From positions 124,001 through 188,000 of the forward strand of contig NZ_WLYS01000004.1 in the NCBI RefSeq assembly GCF_011316935.1: a stretch of 64,000 nucleotides of DNA, given 5' to 3'. The notes beneath the pieces are model-generated. The model searched no databases. It had not been told where the DNA came from and saw only the letters and a program-made list of their open reading frames with translations. The position numbers and the translations under genes are program-made. This DNA comes from Sphingobacterium chungjuense (GTDB lineage Bacteria > Bacteroidota > Bacteroidia > Sphingobacteriales > Sphingobacteriaceae). Below are positions 18,754 to 27,244 of this stretch, in pieces (within the stretch, counting starts at the first letter, position 1; the number at the start of each line of letters is the position of its first letter).

Positions 18754-19452
18754 CTAAGTAGGATCGGGAAAAGTCCCTTCCGGTAAGTAAAATAACTCCA
18801 ATTCTCTCTTGTCTGATATTACACGGCAGGTGCCGTTTTGTAATAGCACCATTTGAGTGCAGAGGCTCAACGTAGAGCGATAATCGTGATCTGATATGAC
18901 GATCCCCTTTTCCTTCCGAAAACTCAAAACTAGTGCAGCAACTTCATCTTTGATTATGGGAGACAATCCTGAAAAAGGTTCGTCTAGCAAGATAAATGTT
19001 GCCGATTGGTTCAGTAATAACATAATTTCCAAAAAGCGACATTCGCCACCTGAAATATCTGCTACCAAATTATTTTTTATACGATCGATGATTACATGAC
19101 CCAATATCGTATTTCTTTTTTCGATGGAAGGAATCATCAATGCGACGACTTCACTTACACGCATGGCAGTCGGCAGAAAACGATCTTGCGGAAGATAACA
19201 CACTTCTTTAGAAGAAAGAGCACGTTTGACGCGCCGCCCATTCAACCGAATATAACTATGTTTTGCCTTTATCGTGCCAAATAGGATCTTCATTAAAGTG
19301 GATTTTCCACTGCCGTTACGGCCAATTAATGCTACCGTATCTCCTACTTTACATTGTAAAAATCCACCAGTAAGTAATGATTTATGGGCATCATAGCTAA
19401 AAGCTACCGAATCGATATATAATTCTTTTTCAACGGGTTCGCTCATTGTCAT
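18754..19452 (-). CDS. ABC transporter ATP-binding protein, unassigned
   Basis: The 232-aa ATPase has Walker A GRNGSGKST at 44-52, a Q-loop LPQDRF, signature ISGGECR, Walker B FILLDEPF and an H-loop SDHDYR. Lid-like residues FSGLSPIIKDEV after Walker B resemble LptB/LivF-type ATPases. The start is the ATG at 19452, whose ATGA overlaps the stop of the upstream 99-aa membrane protein gene, a sign of translational coupling; the frame upstream lies inside that gene. No conventional permease is nearby, so the coupled small membrane protein is the only candidate partner. The substrate is unknown. Confidence 0.85.
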   Translation of the reverse strand: MTMSEPVEKELYIDSVAFSYDAHKSLLTGGFLQCKVGDTVALIGRNGSGKSTLMKILFGTIKAKHSYIRLNGRRVKRALSSKEVCYLPQDRFLPTAMRVSEVVALMIPSIEKRNTILGHVIIDRIKNNLVADISGGECRFLEIMLLLNQSATFILLDEPFSGLSPIIKDEVAALVLSFRKEKGIVISDHDYRSTLSLCTQMVLLQNGTCRVISDKRELELFYLPEGTFPDPT

Positions 19453-19748
19453 TGAGTAGAAATAGGATGAGCTATGAACCACTGAATGAAACCATAGAAA
19501 ATAATGGCAATGGCTAGATTGAACAAGAAACCTACTAACTGTAAGCGTAAACGACTATATCCTAAATTGTAATACAGGTACATGGTATTGCTTTCAAAAA
19601 AGCGCAGCAAGCCCATGCTCAGTAAATAACCAAACGTGGCAAACAAAGCCGCGTAGGTAGTGAGATTGCCTAGCATCAGCATGAGTGCAACACTAAGGAA
19701 AATATTGATAAAAAAGATGGTTTTATAAAAATGCCAATAGATGCGCAT
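19449..19748 (-). CDS. Small membrane protein coupled to ABC ATPase
   Basis: The 99-aa protein has three predicted transmembrane helices: about 10-28 (IFFINIFLSVALMLMLG), 31-48 (TYAALFATFGYLLSMGLL) and 71-92 (LVGFLFNLAIAIIFYGF). I recognise no family. The last four bases (ATGA) overlap the start of the ABC ATPase gene. It begins 2 nt after the ftsB stop, so ftsB, this gene and the ATPase form one tight operon. It is far too short to be a normal ABC permease; an oligomeric membrane partner of the ATPase is inferred, not shown. Confidence 0.75.
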   Translation of the reverse strand: MRIYWHFYKTIFFINIFLSVALMLMLGNLTTYAALFATFGYLLSMGLLRFFESNTMYLYYNLGYSRLRLQLVGFLFNLAIAIIFYGFIQWFIAHPISTQ

Positions 19749-19750
19749 GG

Positions 19751-20047
19751 TTAGTCTACTGTCGATTCCTCGACAATATACACATCTTCATTGGATCTTT
19801 TCATTTTGAATTTTTCACGGGCAATCTTTTGGATAATGTCTGGATTGGATTTGACATCTTTGATCGCCGTGGATATGGTAGAGATTTCGCTTGTGTAATA
19901 TTCCTTCTCAGCTTCCAGCTTTCTTCTTTCTTGCTGATAGTTGTACTGCGTAGTCAAGTCGTACCGATCGAAGAATGCCATCCAAGCGATAAAAACCGCA
20001 ACGGCAATCAAATACTTGTTTCGAACTACATTGACAAAGCGTTCCAT
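19751..20047 (-). CDS. ftsB: FtsB/DivIC-type septum formation initiator
   Basis: The 98-aa single-pass protein has a transmembrane helix at about 12-25 (YLIAVAVFIAWMAFF) and a coiled coil at about 38-70 (QQERRKLEAEKEYYTSEIS). The typical end is NPDIIQKIAREKFKMKRSNEDVYIVEE. FtsB-type proteins join FtsL and FtsQ in the divisome and help activate septal peptidoglycan synthesis. The ATG at 20047 is chosen over a GTG two codons upstream because a -7 element ends 5 nt before it. The gene lies directly after eno, a neighbourhood also seen in other bacteria. Confidence 0.9.
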   Translation of the reverse strand: MERFVNVVRNKYLIAVAVFIAWMAFFDRYDLTTQYNYQQERRKLEAEKEYYTSEISTISTAIKDVKSNPDIIQKIAREKFKMKRSNEDVYIVEESTVD

Positions 20048-20052
20048 AGACA

Positions 20053-20060
20053 CAAAGATA
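20053..20060 (-). promoter_or_regulatory. -7 promoter element (TATCTTTG), leaderless ftsB
   Basis: Exact TAnnTTTG on the minus strand, ending 5 nt before the ATG at 20047. It would give a leaderless or nearly leaderless ftsB-orf99-ABC transcript. Confidence 0.55.
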
Positions 20061-20149
20061 TTATTATCGCATTAAAATGAATGTATTAAACGAAAAATAA
20101 ATATTGTTGCTAGCAGGTCCATCACAACATGATAAAACAATACAATAAA

Positions 20150-20187
20150 AAAGGCTATTACAACACCTAGATGCCGTAATAGCCTTT
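20150..20187 (-). terminator. Intrinsic terminator after eno
   Basis: AAAGGCTATTAC and GTAATAGCCTTT form a 12-bp stem with a 14-nt loop. On the minus strand the stem is followed by a T-rich run (TTTTTTATTG). Confidence 0.85.
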
Positions 20188-20210
20188 GCGGAAAACAATC
20201 CGAAGTCGGA

Positions 20211-21524
<1,314 letters not shown>

Positions 21525-21592
21525 TTATCTAAAAATATCTTTCACACATAGTGTATCAAAAACACTAAGATACAAAACTTTGCCTTAGTTTT

Positions 21593-21600
21593 CAAAGATA
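21593..21600 (-). promoter_or_regulatory. -7 promoter element (TATCTTTG) for eno
   Basis: Exact TAnnTTTG on the minus strand, about 84 nt before the eno ATG. Confidence 0.5.
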
Positions 21601-21665
21601 GGAATTATCCATATTGCTGCAAGCATTAACAAAAAGATAACAATATAAAAATGAGGCGCCTATCT

Positions 21666-22454
21666 TTATCCTTGCACGGCAGCCACAAACTCTTTTATAG
21701 ATGCTGCAGGATCATCTGTACGCATAAAGTTTTCACCAATCAGAAATCCGGCGTAGCCGACTTTCTGTAGTTCACGAATCGTCGCCGGATCTGATATACC
21801 ACTTTCCGAAACCTTGATGTAGCTATCTGGAATCTGTGCAGCCAACTCGTAAGAGTGATCCAGTGATACGCTGAAATCTTTCAGATTTCTATTGTTGACA
21901 CCAATGGCATCAATCGTGTCAAACAAACTACGGCTTAATTCTTCGGCGTTGTGTACTTCTAACAGCACGCTCAATCCAAGCGATTGCGCATAAGCAGAAA
22001 GAAATTGAATGGCGTCGGCATCCAGACAAGCGGCAATCAACAAAATAATATCTGCACCATACGCTTTTGCTTCCGTGATCTGGTACGGATCGATGATGAA
22101 TTCTTTACGCAACAGCGGAATTTGCAACACTTCGCGCGCAGCCGTCAAATCGGCTAAACTGCCTTGGAAGAAATCCGCATCAGTAAGCACAGAAACGGCA
22201 GAAGCGCCCGCGGCCTGATATCCCTGCACCACTTCCTGCACGGTGACGTTTCCATTAATCAATCCTTTGGAAGGCGATGCGCGTTTGTATTCGGCAATAA
22301 TGCCAGTATGTTTGCCATCTGCGATAAAGTCGCGCAGGCGATAACAGGTTCTACCGAACAGCGGATAGGCTTCTAGTTCTACAGCGCTTACTTTTGATTT
22401 TGCTATCGCAACTTCTTCCTTTTTACGATCTATGATTTTGTCTAATATGGTCAT
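21666..22454 (-). CDS. trpC: Indole-3-glycerol-phosphate synthase
   Basis: This 262-aa TIM-barrel protein has IIAEYKRASPSKGLIN (substrate and catalytic Lys region), SVLTDADFFQGSLADL, PLLRKEFIIDPYQI, LLEVHNAEEL, IGVNNRNLKDF and VSESGI. It closes the indole ring from CdRP in tryptophan synthesis. It is the last gene of this partial trp operon, 36 nt after trpG. There is no TrpF fusion at the C-terminus. trpD, which normally acts between TrpEG and TrpC/TrpF in the pathway, is not between trpG and trpC, and trpF/B/A do not follow; eno comes next. Confidence 0.97.
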   Translation of the reverse strand: MTILDKIIDRKKEEVAIAKSKVSAVELEAYPLFGRTCYRLRDFIADGKHTGIIAEYKRASPSKGLINGNVTVQEVVQGYQAAGASAVSVLTDADFFQGSLADLTAAREVLQIPLLRKEFIIDPYQITEAKAYGADIILLIAACLDADAIQFLSAYAQSLGLSVLLEVHNAEELSRSLFDTIDAIGVNNRNLKDFSVSLDHSYELAAQIPDSYIKVSESGISDPATIRELQKVGYAGFLIGENFMRTDDPAASIKEFVAAVQG

Positions 22455-22490
22455 GCTATAAGTTCTAAATAAATTCCTAAACGATTGTAT

Positions 22491-23063
22491 TTAGGATAGC
22501 CAGTTGGCAATTAGTTGGCGTCCGTTGTCTGTCAAGATCGATTCGGGGTGGAACTGCATACCGCGTACATCGTACTCTTTATGAGACAATGCCATAATGA
22601 TTCCATCTTTGTCTACCGCGGTCACTTTCAGGCAATCAGGCAAACTTTCGCGATCCACCGCCCAAGAATGGTAACGACCAATCTGCGAACCTTCGGGAAA
22701 ATCCCGAAACAAACGTTCTTCCGAATCCAACACGTGAATACCAGTAGCTACGCCATGCAAGGGTTTTTTCATATTGAATAAAGAACCGCCATATACTTCA
22801 GCAATCGCTTGTTGGCCTAAGCAAATACCTAAAATCTGTTTGCTCTCTCCATAACGGCGAATCACGTCCATCAGTAAACCAGCTTCGCTCGGAATCCCTG
22901 GTCCAGGAGATAATAATAAACTGTGGTACGCCTCCACATCTTCCAAGGCAAATTTGTCATTACGCACTACATCGTAATCCCGACCAAGCTCCTGCAGCAA
23001 ATGCACCAAATTGTAGGTAAACGAATCGTAATTATCGATGACTAGTATCTTATTATTGTGCAT
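22491..23063 (-). CDS. trpG: Anthranilate synthase component II (glutamine amidotransferase)
   Basis: The 190-aa class I glutamine amidotransferase begins KILVIDNYDSFTYNLVHLLQELG. It has SPGPGIPSEAG, the nucleophile motif ILGICLGQQAIAE (Cys about 80), and GMQFHPESILT with the His-Glu of the triad. It supplies ammonia to TrpE; in many bacteria the same subunit also serves p-aminobenzoate synthase. Its start overlaps the end of orf62 by 11 nt, and trpC follows after 36 nt, so it is part of the trpE-orf62-trpG-trpC transcript controlled by the trpL attenuator. Confidence 0.96.
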   Translation of the reverse strand: MHNNKILVIDNYDSFTYNLVHLLQELGRDYDVVRNDKFALEDVEAYHSLLLSPGPGIPSEAGLLMDVIRRYGESKQILGICLGQQAIAEVYGGSLFNMKKPLHGVATGIHVLDSEERLFRDFPEGSQIGRYHSWAVDRESLPDCLKVTAVDKDGIIMALSHKEYDVRGMQFHPESILTDNGRQLIANWLS

Positions 23064-23241
23064 GCGGCAACGTGGTTTCTAATGTATGTACTTTTGTTGG
23101 TATCTCTTCCGCAAAAGCGGCTGCTTTGGCGATGTAGGCATTTCGTAACTCGATTAATTCGGCTATTCTGTGCTCAATGGTCTGCAGCGAATCTGCCACA
23201 TGCTCTTGATGCTCGCAGTATTCTAGTGGTCTAATCATCAT
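23053..23241 (-). CDS. 62-aa protein of unknown function embedded in the trp operon
   Basis: This small frame fills the space between trpE and trpG exactly. Its ATG overlaps the trpE stop as ATGA, and its last 11 nt overlap the trpG start, so it should be translated by coupling. The product is predicted to be largely helical (EHVADSLQTIEHRIAELI, then ELRNAYIAKAAAFAEEI), acidic and soluble with no signal. The helix periodicity faintly resembles the first helix of an AroQ chorismate mutase, but it is too short and lacks the rest of that fold, so I do not assign it. A small partner of anthranilate synthase is one possibility. Confidence 0.65.
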   Translation of the reverse strand: MMIRPLEYCEHQEHVADSLQTIEHRIAELIELRNAYIAKAAAFAEEIPTKVHTLETTLPHAQ

Positions 23242-24641
23242 AGCGTTTGTGCTAAATCTAATGCGCGACGCAATGCCGCAATTTTGTTATTTACTTCTTG
23301 TAATTCACTTTCAGGATCCGAATCCAATACAATACCGGCACCGGCTTGGTAATGCAACAAATTGCCTTTACTTAGGAACGAACGTATCATAATCGCGTGA
23401 TTAAAATCTCCATTGAACCCCATGTAACCTATTGCGCCAGCATAAAAAGAACGCTGCAAACCTTCGTAACGGTCGATCAGCGTCAATGCCATATGTTTTG
23501 GCGCGCCAGACAATGTGCCTGCCGGAAAGGTATCGCCTACCACATCAAATGGATTGGAGCCTGCATGTAGCTTGCCTGTCACTTTAGAAACCAAATGGAT
23601 AATGTGCGAATAATATTGCGCTTCCTTATAAGACTTCACATGTACATTGGTACAATGTCTGCTCAAATCATTACGCGCTAAATCTACCAACATCACGTGC
23701 TCGGCAGATTCTTTAGGGTCTTGCTTGAGCTGCTCGGCGATCTGCTCATCGCGTTCCATATCTCCTGTGCGCTTGAAAGTACCTGCTATTGGATAAATGG
23801 TGGCTTCGTCTTTACGAATGGTTAATTGCGCCTCCGGCGAAGAACCAAAGATCCGGAAATCGCCATAATCAAAGTAGAATAGATACGGCGATGGATTGAC
23901 TGAGCGCAACGCGCGGTACACATTAAACTCATCTCCGCTAAAGCCCACCGAAAATGCGCGTGAAGGTACAATCTGGAATACATCGCCGCGTTGAATATGC
24001 GTCTTCATCTTACGCACTAATTCCCGAAACTCTTCGTCGGTCATATTTGACCCTTCGTTCTCTTGCTTTTTGAAAGCGTATTCTGGGAAATTGCGATTCT
24101 GGATAATGTATTCCAACCGATCTAGATCAGAGGTCTCATTTTCCAACAAGTTTTCAAACAAGTACAATTGATTCCGGAAATGATCGATCGCGATGACATA
24201 CTTATACACATGGTATTGCATCGGTGGTATGTCACGTTTTGGATCTTTCGGCGTGGTGAGTTGGATATCTTCATAATGCTCGACCGCATCAAAGGAAAAA
24301 TATCCAAACAAGCCATTAGATATGAGATTAACCTCGGGCACGGCTTCCGAATGAAAAGAATCTCGGAAGGCAGAAACTTCCTGTTTGAGATTAATTCCTT
24401 TTATTGATTTGCTCTCCTTTGGCTTATTCGGATACGAAATGTGCAATCCTTCCTGATTCAACACAATCCCAGCGATGGGTTGACAACAGATATAACTGAT
24501 ATTGTTATCGCGGTTTTGATATTCCGAACTTTCCAATAATAGGCTATTGGGAAACACGTCGCGCAGGCGCAGGTAGATACTTACCGGTGTAGTCGTATCG
24601 GCTAGGATCTTCTTGAAGTTCGTTTTAAATGTATAGGACAT
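23238..24641 (-). CDS. trpE: Anthranilate synthase component I
   Basis: The 467-aa chorismate-binding protein has an N-terminal region with the tryptophan-binding-type segment LLESSEYQNRDNNISYI. The synthase core has QIVPSRAFSV, SPSPYLFYFDYGDF-like NPSPYLFYFD, GSSPEAQLTI, PIAGTFKRTGD, EHVMLVDLARNDLSRHC, GTLSGAPKHMAL and AGAIGYMGFNGD. With TrpG it makes anthranilate from chorismate and glutamine. The frame is open to 24713, but the ATG at 24641 lies downstream of the attenuator and gives the usual N-terminus. The LLESSEYQ element suggests feedback inhibition by tryptophan in addition to attenuation. Confidence 0.96.
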   Translation of the reverse strand: MSYTFKTNFKKILADTTTPVSIYLRLRDVFPNSLLLESSEYQNRDNNISYICCQPIAGIVLNQEGLHISYPNKPKESKSIKGINLKQEVSAFRDSFHSEAVPEVNLISNGLFGYFSFDAVEHYEDIQLTTPKDPKRDIPPMQYHVYKYVIAIDHFRNQLYLFENLLENETSDLDRLEYIIQNRNFPEYAFKKQENEGSNMTDEEFRELVRKMKTHIQRGDVFQIVPSRAFSVGFSGDEFNVYRALRSVNPSPYLFYFDYGDFRIFGSSPEAQLTIRKDEATIYPIAGTFKRTGDMERDEQIAEQLKQDPKESAEHVMLVDLARNDLSRHCTNVHVKSYKEAQYYSHIIHLVSKVTGKLHAGSNPFDVVGDTFPAGTLSGAPKHMALTLIDRYEGLQRSFYAGAIGYMGFNGDFNHAIMIRSFLSKGNLLHYQAGAGIVLDSDPESELQEVNNKIAALRRALDLAQTL

Positions 24642-24683
24642 GAATTCGCATTTTCTGAAGTTGTGATTTGCTTTATAAACAAA

Positions 24684-24713
24684 ATGAGGCCCGACGCAAA
24701 CGTCGGGCCTCAT
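24684..24713 (-). terminator. trp attenuator terminator hairpin (3:4)
   Basis: ATGAGGCCCGACG and CGTCGGGCCTCAT form a perfect 13-bp stem with a 4-nt loop, followed on the minus strand by TTTTGTTT. It stands 43 nt upstream of the trpE ATG. The 5' arm and loop (24696-24706) can instead pair with the leader segment at 24762-24775. Confidence 0.9.
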
Positions 24714-24736
24714 GTAAATAGGATGTATCTTTTATC

Positions 24737-24817
24737 TTATACACACCAATAGTTATGCCTGCCGACGCTGTTTGCACCCGGCCACCACCACAATTGATAT
24801 GTTGTATTGTTCGACAT
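24737..24817 (-). CDS. trpL: trp operon leader peptide with WWW, attenuator control
   Basis: The 26-aa frame reads MSNNTTYQLWWWPGANSVGR then HNYWCV and stop. It contains three consecutive Trp codons plus a fourth near the end. The RNA just after the WWW codons forms hairpin 1:2 (24774-24782 with 24761-24768). Alternatively 24762-24775 pairs with 24696-24706 (11 pairs, one 3-nt bulge) as an antiterminator that blocks the terminator at 24684-24713. A ribosome stalled on WWW for lack of charged tRNA-Trp would cover the 1:2 arm and favour antitermination. A -7 element ends 7 nt before its ATG, so the leader peptide is nearly leaderless. Confidence 0.93.
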   Translation of the reverse strand: MSNNTTYQLWWWPGANSVGRHNYWCV

Positions 24818-24824
24818 AGAGAAA

Positions 24825-24832
24825 CAAATATA
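24825..24832 (-). promoter_or_regulatory. -7 promoter element (TATATTTG) of the trp operon
   Basis: Exact TAnnTTTG on the minus strand, 7 nt before the trpL ATG. Transcription should start only a few nt before the leader peptide. Confidence 0.6.
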
Positions 24833-25003
24833 GTATTATTTGTGGATAATACTAATCGGCCGCAAAATAAAATTAAAAAAAGGTTTCCGGCAAACATTTT
24901 AGGCATCTTCACGTTATAGAAGCAGTGAATTAAATGTAGACTCGGCGCGGAAAATTGCGTTTACGAACCCACTAGAGTCGACAACATTACCGAAACGATA
25001 AGA

Positions 25004-27214
25004 ATGAATCCGAAAAACAATAACAAAGTAATCATTGTCTCGAATCGACTGCCTGTAAAGATTGAAAGAAAAGAAGATGGATTGGTAATCAGCCCGAGTG
25101 AAGGCGGATTGGCAACTGGTCTGGGATCCATTTATAATGCCGGAAATAATATATGGGTCGGGTGGCCAGGCATCATCCCCCAAGATGACGCAGAAAAAAC
25201 TTTTATAACGGAAGAGTTGCGTGCGCTCAATCTTGTTCCTGTATTCCTCACCGAAGAAGAAATACTAGGGTATTATGAAGGTTTCTCCAACGAAGTGCTC
25301 TGGCCAATTTGCCATTATAGTCCAAGTTATGCGGTATACGATACCGACAATTGGAATACCTATGTACAGGTCAACGAAAAATTTGGACAGATCGTACGCG
25401 AATACATAGACAGCGAGGATACTGTATGGATTCACGATTATCAGCTTATGCTGCTTCCAAACGTGCTTCGTAAGCAGTATGAAAAATTGTCTATCGGCTA
25501 TTTTCAGCATATTCCTTTCCCTCCAGATGAAGTGTTTAGAAGTATTCCTTGGCGAAATGAATTGCTACTCGGCATACTAGGCGCAGATTTGACTGCTTTC
25601 CATACTTTCAACGATGCGCAGCATTTCTTGGATGCTTGTACTCACATTTTAAACATTCCGATTCGCAACAATTACTTGCAGATTCGTGGACGCAGTGCGT
25701 ATGTAGAAGTGTATCCGATGGGAATTGATTTCGACAAATTTAATAATTTGTCCAAAGACGCTGGCGTAAAAGCAAGAGCACTAGAGATCAAATCTTATTT
25801 CAAACAACGCAAAATCATCCTTTCTATCGATCGACTGGATTATAGTAAAGGAATCATACAACGCATCGTTGCTTTTGAGGAGTTACTCAAGAATTACCCA
25901 GAACTACGCGATCAAGTGGTATTGTACATGCTAGTGGTGCCTTCACGTGATAAAGTGAAACAATATAAGCGTTTGCGCGATGAGATCGACCGACGTGTGG
26001 GTAACATCAATTCGGTGTATGGCTCAACAGACTGGACGCCAATCGCGTATTTCTACAACTCCTACCCTGTCGAAGAATTATCGTCTTTGTACGTAGCGGC
26101 TGATGTCTGTTTGATTACCTCAATCCGAGACGGGATGAACCTCGTCAGTAAAGAATATATTGCGAGTAAAGAGGAAACTTCGGGCGTTCTGGTGTTGAGC
26201 GAATTGGCTGGCGCTTCCAAGGAATTGATCGATGCCGTGCATGTCAACCCCAATTCGGTTGATCAGATTAGCCACGCCCTGCACTTCGCCCTACACATGT
26301 CGGAAGAGGAAAAGCTGAACCGCATGAAGGCCAACTTTGATTTGGTTAAAAAGTTTAACATTCACCATTGGGTGGAGATATTCTTTGCGCGTATGAAGGA
26401 GATTAAAATCCAGCAGCGCAAAGAGTTTGCCCGAAAAATACAACCCGAGAATAACGAGGCTATTTCTGCTGGATACCATAACGCACAAAAAAGAATTTTC
26501 TTTCTGGATTACGATGGCACCTTGATCGACTTTCACAACGAGGCGGACAAAGCCACACCGACCGAAGAGGTATATGAATTACTTGATACGTTGAAATCTG
26601 ACCCGAATAATACGGTAGTCATCATTAGCGGGCGACCGTATCAGACCTTGGAGAAATGGTTTGGCAACCGCGGCTATACTTTGGTGGGTGAACATGGCGT
26701 CTGGAAAAAACTTCCGGGAGAAGAATGGCGCAGTAAATCCAACTTATCGGATCGCTGGAAACCATCTGTAAAACGCATTATGAACAAGATTGCCAATCGC
26801 ACCGCCGGATCTTCGGTAGAAGAAAAAGAATACTCGATGGCGTGGCATTACCGCAAGGTACAATCTGGATTAGGCCGATTACGTGCACAGGAACTGATGG
26901 ATAGCTTACGCTATCTGATCCCGCATCACGGATTACAACTTTTGTATGGCGATAAAGTGATCGAAGTGAAAAATTCGGAGGTAAATAAAGGGAAAGCTGC
27001 GAATGGTATTGTCGAAAAACTACAACCTGACTTCATCTTCGCGATGGGTGACGACGCGACGGATGAAGATATGTTTCATGAGCTACCGGCAGAAACGGTA
27101 TCGGTTAAGGTCGGCAGTAAAAAATCGGCCGCTAAATACTATGTAGATAGCCAGCAGGATGCTATCCAATTATTGCATTCGATAGCTGGACTCGTGCAAA
27201 AAAATCAATCTTAA
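25004..27214 (+). CDS. Bifunctional trehalose-6-phosphate synthase/phosphatase (OtsA-OtsB fusion)
   Basis: The 736-aa fusion has an N-terminal GT20 trehalose-6-phosphate synthase (about 1-475): [63 protein letters not shown] and [17 protein letters not shown]-type trehalose-6-phosphatase follows (about 495-736): [12 protein letters not shown] (nucleophile Asp), [18 protein letters not shown] and [10 protein letters not shown]. It makes trehalose from UDP-glucose and glucose-6-phosphate in one protein, typical of Bacteroidota. The next gene, a GH15 hydrolase 30 nt downstream, is probably cotranscribed. It is divergent from trpL, and I see no clear -7 element in the gap between them. Confidence 0.95.
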   Translation: MNPKNNNKVIIVSNRLPVKIERKEDGLVISPSEGGLATGLGSIYNAGNNIWVGWPGIIPQDDAEKTFITEELRALNLVPVFLTEEEILGYYEGFSNEVLWPICHYSPSYAVYDTDNWNTYVQVNEKFGQIVREYIDSEDTVWIHDYQLMLLPNVLRKQYEKLSIGYFQHIPFPPDEVFRSIPWRNELLLGILGADLTAFHTFNDAQHFLDACTHILNIPIRNNYLQIRGRSAYVEVYPMGIDFDKFNNLSKDAGVKARALEIKSYFKQRKIILSIDRLDYSKGIIQRIVAFEELLKNYPELRDQVVLYMLVVPSRDKVKQYKRLRDEIDRRVGNINSVYGSTDWTPIAYFYNSYPVEELSSLYVAADVCLITSIRDGMNLVSKEYIASKEETSGVLVLSELAGASKELIDAVHVNPNSVDQISHALHFALHMSEEEKLNRMKANFDLVKKFNIHHWVEIFFARMKEIKIQQRKEFARKIQPENNEAISAGYHNAQKRIFFLDYDGTLIDFHNEADKATPTEEVYELLDTLKSDPNNTVVIISGRPYQTLEKWFGNRGYTLVGEHGVWKKLPGEEWRSKSNLSDRWKPSVKRIMNKIANRTAGSSVEEKEYSMAWHYRKVQSGLGRLRAQELMDSLRYLIPHHGLQLLYGDKVIEVKNSEVNKGKAANGIVEKLQPDFIFAMGDDATDEDMFHELPAETVSVKVGSKKSAAKYYVDSQQDAIQLLHSIAGLVQKNQS

Positions 27215-27244
27215 CAACTAATATAGATATAGAATAAGCATTAT

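Noticed and set aside
23053..23241. Chorismate mutase assignment for the 62-aa gene in the trp operon
   Set aside because: Only one helix has a suggestive pattern; length and active-site residues are insufficient.
24673..24912. 79-aa minus-strand frame over the trp leader
   Set aside because: It is in a different frame from the WWW leader peptide, crosses the terminator, and has no family features.
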